DNA from: Rathayibacter caricis DSM 15933
GTDB taxonomy: Bacteria > Actinomycetota > Actinomycetes > Actinomycetales > Microbacteriaceae
Direction: 5' to 3'
DNA: 64,000 nucleotides
Assembly (NCBI RefSeq): GCF_003044275.1
Contig: NZ_PZPL01000001.1
Location: 1,488,001-1,552,000 of the forward strand
Shown: positions 58,695 through 64,000 of the stretch, one piece after another
Position numbering within the stretch: position 1 is the first letter of the stretch
Layout of the letters: each line of letters opens with the position of its first letter
The notes under the pieces: generated by a model
The model's input: only the letters and a program-made list of their open reading frames with translations
Database searches by the model: none
What the model was told of the DNA's origin: nothing
Made by a program: the position numbers and the translations under genes

Positions 58695-59360
58695 GTGACT
58701 TCCGTGGGGGGCGTTCGGGATCTGAGGGTGGCCGTCGTCGACGACCAGCCCCTCTACCGGCAGATGCTGGCGTCGATGCTGCGCTCGGTGCCCGGCGTGC
58801 GGAGCGTCGTCGACGCCTCCTCCGTCGCCGAGGCGCGCGAGCGGCTGCAGCCGGAGTCGCTCGACGTCGCGATCCTCGACATCGAGCTGGGCGACGGCGA
58901 CGGCATCGAGCTGGGCCGCGAGCTGCGCGCCCGCAATGCCGAGCTCGCCGTCGTGCTGCTCTCGGCCGTCGACGCGATGCACCGCTTCCTCCGGCTCGAC
59001 CGCTCCGAGGCGCGCGGCTGGAGCTACCTCTCGAAGACGTCCTCGCTCTCGACCCCGGCTCTGCTGACGGCGATCCGCGCGACGTCCGACGGGCGGACCG
59101 TCCTGGATCCGGCCCTCGTCGCCGCCCGCACCGCCCGCCGCAACTCGCCCGTCGCCGCCCTGAGCCGCCGGCAGTACGAGGTGCTGACCTGGCTCTCGGC
59201 GGGCCTGACCAACGCCGCGATCGCCGAGAAGCTGGGCATCGCCGTCCGCTCGGTCGACAACCACGTCAACGCGGTCTACGCGGGCCTGGGCCTGCGCGCC
59301 GACGGCGCCCGCAATCCGCGGGTCGAGGCGACCCTGCAGTTCCTCGAGCACACCGGATGA
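58695..59360 (+). CDS. LuxR-family response regulator
   Basis: 221 residues from a GTG; an ATG at 58677 is possible. The receiver domain has the acidic pair VVDDQ, the phospho-acceptor in VAILDIELGDG (Asp62) and the conserved Lys in YLSKTSS (Lys114). The C-terminal GerE/LuxR helix-turn-helix is LSRRQYEVLTWLSAGLTNAAIAEKLGIAVRSVDNHVNAVY. Its stop overlaps the start of the kinase gene (ATGA), so the two are partners. The regulon is unknown. Confidence 0.92.
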   Translation: MTSVGGVRDLRVAVVDDQPLYRQMLASMLRSVPGVRSVVDASSVAEARERLQPESLDVAILDIELGDGDGIELGRELRARNAELAVVLLSAVDAMHRFLRLDRSEARGWSYLSKTSSLSTPALLTAIRATSDGRTVLDPALVAARTARRNSPVAALSRRQYEVLTWLSAGLTNAAIAEKLGIAVRSVDNHVNAVYAGLGLRADGARNPRVEATLQFLEHTG

Positions 59361-60487
59361 CCCTCGTCGACGGCACCCGGCCCACGCGCGAGGACCTCCG
59401 CCAGGACAACCGCATCCTGATCGGAGTCGTGTCGCTCCTGGGCGGCGTGCTCTCGGTGCTGGCCGCGCTGCAGGCGGTCTTCGCGCTCGGCATGCTGTCG
59501 CAGACGGTCCGCGGAGTGGCGGGCGGGCCCGTCCTGGACGTCGTGGTCCGGGTGAGCGTCAACGTCTCGGCGATCGCCCTGGCCGTCCTGCTGCTCGCGG
59601 TGCTGCGCCCCGAGCGGTTCCCGCGCCGCGTCTCGCTGCCCGCGGTCGTCGCGCTCGCGGTGGGCGTCGCTCTCGTGCGCTGCACGCTGCAGGTGCTCGC
59701 GGGCGTCTATCCGCTCGACGCGATCGACGCTCTCGTCATCGAGCTGGCCGTCGGCACCGTCGTCATCGGCATGATCACCGCGTTCGGCTTCCTGCTCGTG
59801 CGCACCGCGCGGCGGGTGCGCGAGAAGGAGCGCGAGAACGCCCGCGTGCTGCTCCAGGCGGTCCAGGCCGTGCAGGCGCTGCAGGAGGAGGAGCTGCGCG
59901 TGCGCCGCGAGGTCGCGCAGAATCTGCACGGACGGCTCCAGAACTCGCTCGTCGTGCTGAGCGCGGAATTGCGCGCGGCGGCCGGCGCCCCGGCCGATCC
60001 CTCCCGCGTCGTCTCGATCGCCGACCGCCTCGACGAGCTCCGCGAGCAGGAGGTGAGAGCCGCGAGCGGCGCGCTCTACCCGGTCGACATCGACCACGGC
60101 CTGGTCGCGGCGGTCCGCGACCTCCTCGCCCGGCTCCCGCTCGAGATCGCGGTGGAGCTCGACATCGACGAGCGCTACGCCGAGGTGGAGGAGCGCGCCG
60201 TCCCCCTGGAGCAGCGCGTCCTGCTCGTGCGCACGGTCGAGGAGGCGCTGACGAACGCGCTCAAGCACGGCGGGGCGGACGCGGTGCGGCTGACGGTCGC
60301 GGTCGACGACGCTCCTGCCGTGCTGGTGTCCCTGGAAGACGACGGGCGGGGCCCGGGCGAGGCTCCGGAGTGGAGCGGTCTCGACCGCCTGGCCCGCCAG
60401 TTCGCGGTCTACGGAGGCGGGCTCGAGCTGCTGCCGTCCGCCTCGGGTGGCGCGCGGCTCGCGGCGCGCCTGCCGGTGCGGGACTGA
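59357..60487 (+). CDS. Sensor histidine kinase of the LuxR-type two-component system
   Basis: 376 residues. Four membrane helices occupy about residues 20-150 with almost no extracellular loop, suggesting it senses something in or near the membrane. A coiled coil leads to the phospho-acceptor in REVAQNLHGRLQNSLVV (His191), a HisKA_3-like H-box. The N-box is EEALTNALKHG and the G-box DDGRGPG. It partners the regulator encoded immediately upstream. Confidence 0.9.
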   Translation: MTLVDGTRPTREDLRQDNRILIGVVSLLGGVLSVLAALQAVFALGMLSQTVRGVAGGPVLDVVVRVSVNVSAIALAVLLLAVLRPERFPRRVSLPAVVALAVGVALVRCTLQVLAGVYPLDAIDALVIELAVGTVVIGMITAFGFLLVRTARRVREKERENARVLLQAVQAVQALQEEELRVRREVAQNLHGRLQNSLVVLSAELRAAAGAPADPSRVVSIADRLDELREQEVRAASGALYPVDIDHGLVAAVRDLLARLPLEIAVELDIDERYAEVEERAVPLEQRVLLVRTVEEALTNALKHGGADAVRLTVAVDDAPAVLVSLEDDGRGPGEAPEWSGLDRLARQFAVYGGGLELLPSASGGARLAARLPVRD

Positions 60488-60601
60488 GGCCGTGACGGCG
60501 TCGCCGGGGCGCCGATCCCGATCCCGCAGGGGAGGGGCCCTCGCGCCCGCCGATCTGCCAGAGTGGGCCCATCCGCACCAGAGCGGACGCGGGGGGTCCG
60601 A

Positions 60602-62941
60602 GTGAGTGACGGAGTCGTGAGCGCGCGCGCCGACGAGACGATCGTGCTGCCGAACGGCGACCGGGCCCGCGCCTCCGCGCGCATCCGTGCTCTCCGCCTC
60701 GGCGTCGGTGCCGCGGGGCTGCTCCTCACCGCCGTCCTGCTCGTGCCGAACGCGACCGCGCTGCCCGCGCTCGGCCTGCCGTTCCTCGTGCTGCTCACCG
60801 CGATGTGGATCACCGCGTCGTTCCGGCTCGAGCTCTCCTCCGGCATCGGCACCGTGACCTTCGGAGTCGGGGTGTCGGTCCTCGCGTTCCTCGCCGAGGA
60901 CGTCCCGCGGCCCCAGGCGCTGGTGCTCTGGGTGCTGGCGCTCGCCGCGTACCTGATCGTCAACCGGCGGCCGTGGATGGTGATCGTCTACCTGACCGGG
61001 CTCGCCGGCCTGTCGGGCGGCGCGTTCCTCCTGACGCTCTCGCTCTTCCCGCACACGGGCTGGTGGCCCGTGATCGCCGCCGTCCCCGCGGTGCTCGCCT
61101 ACGGTCTGCTCTCGATCGGGGTCGAGTACCTGCAGGCGTGGCTGACGCTCGACGAGGTGCCGGACGCGCCGCGCCCCACCCTGCGCGCGGACCGCGTCGC
61201 CCTCGCGCTCGCCCTGAACATCGGACTCGTGGCGCTCGCCTACGGGGCCCGGCTCTCCTCCGGGATCGAGCGGATCGACCTGGGCGTCGGCGTCGACATC
61301 CGCTCGGCCAACACGCTGCTGCTGATCGCGCTGGCGATCGCCGTGGTCAGCCAGCAGCTGCGCCGCACCCGCGTCGAGCGCAAGCTCGAGGGCCTCGTGC
61401 AGGCGTCGCTCGCGCTGCCGTGGGGCGACCAGGCCGCGATCTTCGAGACGCTCGAGAAATCCGCGCGGCAGTCGATCCCGTCGGCGAGCATCCGCATCGC
61501 GGAGGAGCCGGGCCGGCCCTTCGAGCTGTCCGCGCCCGTGACCGCGCCGGGCACCGGCGTCCGCCACGTGGTCCTCACCCGCCGCCCCGACTCCGACGGC
61601 TTCAGCCCCCTGGAGCACAGGACGCTGCTGGCCCTCGCCCACATCGCCACCCAGGCCCTCTACGACCGCCGCAACACGCGCGCCCTGCGCGATGCGGCCA
61701 CGACGGATTCGCTCACGGGCCTCACGAACCTCCGCGGACTCTACGAGGAGTTCGACGCGATCACCGATCCGTCGCGCCGGGCGATGCTGTTCATGGACCT
61801 CGACGCCTTCAAGGCGATCAACGACACCCACGGCCACTCGACGGGCAACACGGTCCTCGAGGAGGTCGGCCGCCGGATCCGCGAGAGCGTGCGCAGCGAC
61901 GACGTCGTCGCGCGCATCGGCGGCGACGAGTTCGCCGTGCTGCTCGACTCGGCCACGGCGGGAGCCGTCGCCCAGCGCATCAGCCGCGCGGTCGAGCGCC
62001 CCGTCCTCGTCGGCGGCCTCACCCTCCACCCCCGCATCAGCATCGGCGCCCCGGTCGCCGTCGACGGCGGCAGCTTCGACCGGGTCATGCAGGAGGCCGA
62101 CGAGCGGATGTACGAGTCGAAGAAGGAGCGCAAGGGGGCGCCCCAGGACCCGACGGGCGAGGACCTGCTCACCGAGATCCACGAGGCCGTGCTCGACGAG
62201 GCGGTGCGCGTCGCGTTCCAGCCGGTCATCGACGTGGCCGAGCGCCGCATCATCGGCTTCGAGGCCCTCGCCCGTTACACCCGCCGCGACGGCACCCCGC
62301 TGAGCCCGCCGACGCTCGTCGACGTCGCCCGCTCACTGGGCCTGCTCGATCGGCTGACGATGCAGATCATCGACCAGGCCGTCGCCTGCATGGTCGAGTT
62401 CCGCGGGATCGACGACACGATCACGTTCCTCAGCGTCAACCTCGAGGCCGACCAGCTCCTGCACGACGACCTCCTCGACCTCGTCCGCGGCCACCGCACG
62501 GCCGAGAAGGGCATCCAGCTCTGCCTGGAGCTGACCGAGGGCTCGATCGGCCGCGTCGACGCCGAGGTGATCGAGCGGGTGCGCCGGCTGACGGAGGAGG
62601 GCATCGCGATCGCCCTCGACGACTACGGCCAGGAGCACGCGGCCGCCGCCGCCCTGCTCACCGTGCCGCTGAGCATCGTGAAGATCGACCGCGTCTTCCT
62701 GGCGGACGAGGAGAACCCGAAGCACGCCACGATCCTCCGCTCGATCATCAACCTGGTGTCGGACCTCGACATGCACACGATCGTCGAGGGCGTCGAGACC
62801 CCGTCGGCCCACGCGCTGCTGACGTCGCTGCGCGCGGAGCGGGCGCAGGGCTACTTCTACGGCCGGCCGCTGTTCCCGGAGCTGGTGAAGGAGCGCCTGC
62901 GGACGACGGGGACGGCGGCGCTGCCGGACCAGGCGGGCTGA
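60602..62941 (+). CDS. Membrane GGDEF-EAL cyclic-di-GMP protein
   Basis: 779 residues from a GTG with GGGGGG upstream. An N-terminal membrane region of about eight helices (about 30-255) is followed by a short GAF-like segment. The GGDEF domain has an intact IGGDEF (440-444) and an RSDD inhibitory site five residues before it. The EAL domain has FEALARY (554-556), the LELTEG and DDYGQ acidic motifs, the VKID Lys, EGVET and QGYFYGRP, so both synthesis and hydrolysis of cyclic-di-GMP look possible. It lies 38 bases before the hemerythrin gene. Confidence 0.93.
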   Translation: MSDGVVSARADETIVLPNGDRARASARIRALRLGVGAAGLLLTAVLLVPNATALPALGLPFLVLLTAMWITASFRLELSSGIGTVTFGVGVSVLAFLAEDVPRPQALVLWVLALAAYLIVNRRPWMVIVYLTGLAGLSGGAFLLTLSLFPHTGWWPVIAAVPAVLAYGLLSIGVEYLQAWLTLDEVPDAPRPTLRADRVALALALNIGLVALAYGARLSSGIERIDLGVGVDIRSANTLLLIALAIAVVSQQLRRTRVERKLEGLVQASLALPWGDQAAIFETLEKSARQSIPSASIRIAEEPGRPFELSAPVTAPGTGVRHVVLTRRPDSDGFSPLEHRTLLALAHIATQALYDRRNTRALRDAATTDSLTGLTNLRGLYEEFDAITDPSRRAMLFMDLDAFKAINDTHGHSTGNTVLEEVGRRIRESVRSDDVVARIGGDEFAVLLDSATAGAVAQRISRAVERPVLVGGLTLHPRISIGAPVAVDGGSFDRVMQEADERMYESKKERKGAPQDPTGEDLLTEIHEAVLDEAVRVAFQPVIDVAERRIIGFEALARYTRRDGTPLSPPTLVDVARSLGLLDRLTMQIIDQAVACMVEFRGIDDTITFLSVNLEADQLLHDDLLDLVRGHRTAEKGIQLCLELTEGSIGRVDAEVIERVRRLTEEGIAIALDDYGQEHAAAAALLTVPLSIVKIDRVFLADEENPKHATILRSIINLVSDLDMHTIVEGVETPSAHALLTSLRAERAQGYFYGRPLFPELVKERLRTTGTAALPDQAG

Positions 62942-62978
62942 AGGGCCGGGATGCCCGCATCACTCCCGTCGAGGTCTT

Positions 62979-63449
62979 GTGACTGAGCGCGACACCACCA
63001 GGCTCCTGGCCTGGAGCACCGAGCTGCGGACCGTCCATCAGCGCCTGCGGCAGGCGCTGGCCGTCTCTCGGGAGGCAGTGCAGGACGGCGCGAGCGCCGA
63101 GCGGGCGGGCCGCGACCTGCTGATCTTCTGCCACGGCTTCTGCACGGCTCTCGACGGCCACCATCGCGGCGAGGACCACGCGCTGTTCCCGGCGATCGAG
63201 GGCTCGCACCCGCATCTGGCTCCGGTCCTGAGGAACCTCGAGCGGGACCACTCGATGATCGGCCACCTCCTCGGCGATCTGCGCGAGGCCCTGGACCGGG
63301 CCGCCTCGCCCGGCGAGCTCGATCGGCACCTGGAGGGGGTGGCGGCGATCATGGAGAACCACTTCCGCTACGAGGAGAGGCAGCTGCTCACGGTGCTCGA
63401 GGACCTGCAGCTGGACGCACCGGTGCAGGAGGTCCTCGGACCGCTGTGA
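62979..63449 (+). CDS. Hemerythrin-domain protein
   Basis: 156 residues from a GTG. The four-helix bundle has iron ligands in the expected pattern: His near the start (TVHQRLRQ), HHRGEDHALFPAIE, LERDHSMIG and MENHFRYEERQLL. Such proteins bind a di-iron centre and sense or store oxygen or nitric oxide. Placed after the GGDEF-EAL gene, it may supply an oxygen or NO cue to that pathway, which is inference. Confidence 0.9.
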   Translation: MTERDTTRLLAWSTELRTVHQRLRQALAVSREAVQDGASAERAGRDLLIFCHGFCTALDGHHRGEDHALFPAIEGSHPHLAPVLRNLERDHSMIGHLLGDLREALDRAASPGELDRHLEGVAAIMENHFRYEERQLLTVLEDLQLDAPVQEVLGPL

Positions 63450-63496
63450 GTCGAGCCGGCCGTTCTCCGGCCGCCGACCCTCATCGCCGTTGGACG

Positions 63497-63532
63497 TTTC
63501 TCGCTGCTCTCAGCTCCTGGAAGCAGCAGAAA
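63497..63532. terminator. Hairpin between convergent genes
   Basis: TTTCT-C-GCTGCT pairs with AGCAGC-A-GAAA around a 13-base loop, with outer CCGTT/AACGG pairing. It lies in the 154-base convergent space after the hemerythrin gene and probably terminates both directions. Confidence 0.6.
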
Positions 63533-63603
63533 GTGGCGAACGGTCCGGCGCCGGTCGGCCTCCCGGGGCACGGGGGGGGTGTGACGGAGGCTCGTTCGGG
63601 CAC

Positions 63604-63924
63604 TTATGAGCAGGTGTACGTCACCCCGTCCACCACGTGCACGCCCTCGCCCAGCTCCGCGCACGTCGCGAAGAGCCCGCCGAACAGCGTCCCCAGCAGG
63701 ACCGCTCCGGCCGTGAACAGCACGATCGTCACCGACGCGACGATGATCCCCGCGAGCGCCAGCCCGCGCGGCCCGCCGTCATGGCGACTCCTCCGGAACG
63801 CGAGGATGCTCAGCACCAGCCCCGCGACGTCGAACACCGGGAACAGCGCGAGTACGAGCCCGGTGACGGCCAGCACCACCGTCGTCGTGTACGCCGGCGA
63901 GGCGGCCGTGCGACCCGTGCTCAC
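63604..63924 (-). CDS. Small two-helix DUF4190-like membrane protein
   Basis: 106 residues from a GTG that overlaps the upstream stop by 4 bases (GTGA); a longer in-frame ATG at 63960 would overlap more and is less likely. Two membrane helices (VVLAVTGLVLALFPVFDVAGLVLSILAF and LALAGIIVASVTIVLFTAGAVLLG) flank a basic loop (RRSRHDGGPR), the DUF4190 pattern. A short C-terminal tail has two Cys (ATCAELGEG, TYTCS). Function unknown. Confidence 0.75.
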   Translation of the reverse strand: MSTGRTAASPAYTTTVVLAVTGLVLALFPVFDVAGLVLSILAFRRSRHDGGPRGLALAGIIVASVTIVLFTAGAVLLGTLFGGLFATCAELGEGVHVVDGVTYTCS

Positions 63925-64000
63925 GCCCGCCCCTGCAGGATCAGGTTCCAATACACCCACGGCAGCACGAACCGGTCCGCGAGGAACGTCGCCCGACGCT
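63921..64000 (-). CDS. C-terminal end of an unidentified protein (rest outside window)
   Basis: The last 25 codons of a leftward gene, including FLADRFVLPWVYWNLILQ, end at TGA 63921. The stop overlaps the next start (GTGA). Too short to name a family. Confidence 0.6.
   Translation of the reverse strand, partial: RRATFLADRFVLPWVYWNLILQGRA

Overview
The window is very GC-rich, uses GTG/TTG starts freely, and packs genes with ATGA, GTGA and TGATG overlaps. Together with its gene families (class F sortase, ROK and LacI sugar regulators, CWB2 wall-binding repeats, DUF2382 proteins) and the dispersed palindromic element ending in ...CTACTCGA(C/T)CAGC, this points to an actinobacterium. Family Microbacteriaceae is most likely, of the plant-associated Rathayibacter/Clavibacter kind. 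The genus is inference, and no rRNA, tRNA or CRISPR array was seen.

Layout. 1-2837: class F sortase and CHRD surface protein, divergent from a SigK-like ECF sigma/anti-sigma pair. 2992-7369: DUF3500 lipoprotein, FUSC-type membrane protein, DUF1232 protein and two DUF2382 stress-type proteins. 7618-14290: alpha-galactoside locus (GH36 alpha-galactosidase, binding protein, two permeases, divergent ROK regulator). 14493-15359: DUF2231-Rieske protein. 15615-30606: three large secreted arabinose-polymer enzymes (GH43-ricin, LamG-GH43, LamG-GH127/146) sharing a Cys-bracketed C-terminal module; a TetR/MFS pair and a UvrA2-like ATPase sit between them. 30696-35574: three overlapping membrane genes and a membrane-anchored sulfite-oxidase-type molybdoenzyme. 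35653-37897: a YhcG-type PD-(D/E)XK nuclease and an unknown membrane protein bracketed by imperfect direct repeats. 38224-49000: beta-galactan locus (GH2 beta-galactosidase, two permeases, binding protein, GH43_24-like enzyme with chitin-type CBMs, LacI regulator). 49126-54152: TetR, adenosine deaminase, Gfo/Idh/MocA-ThuA pair, alpha/beta hydrolase. 54222-57137: CWB2 protein and CHAP amidase. 57309-63449: universal stress protein with two CrcB fluoride channels, LuxR-type two-component system, GGDEF-EAL protein, hemerythrin. The right end holds a small membrane protein and the last codons of a truncated gene.

How it fits together. Three glycan loci have matching logic: arabinan side chains and a beta-1,3-galactan backbone can be cut outside the cell, and sugars can be imported by two ABC systems that lack their own ATPase here. 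Imported oligosaccharides would be split inside by GH36 and GH2 enzymes. This is what a bacterium feeding on plant arabinogalactan or raffinose-type sugars would need. Regulatory palindromes are visible for most loci: a ROK-type site inside the GH36 promoter, a 22-bp LacI-type palindrome before the galactanase, and a TGTTA-ACGG-TAACA site before the GH127 gene with a near copy before the GH43-ricin gene. Many intergenic spaces hold palindromic repeats of two kinds, listed individually.
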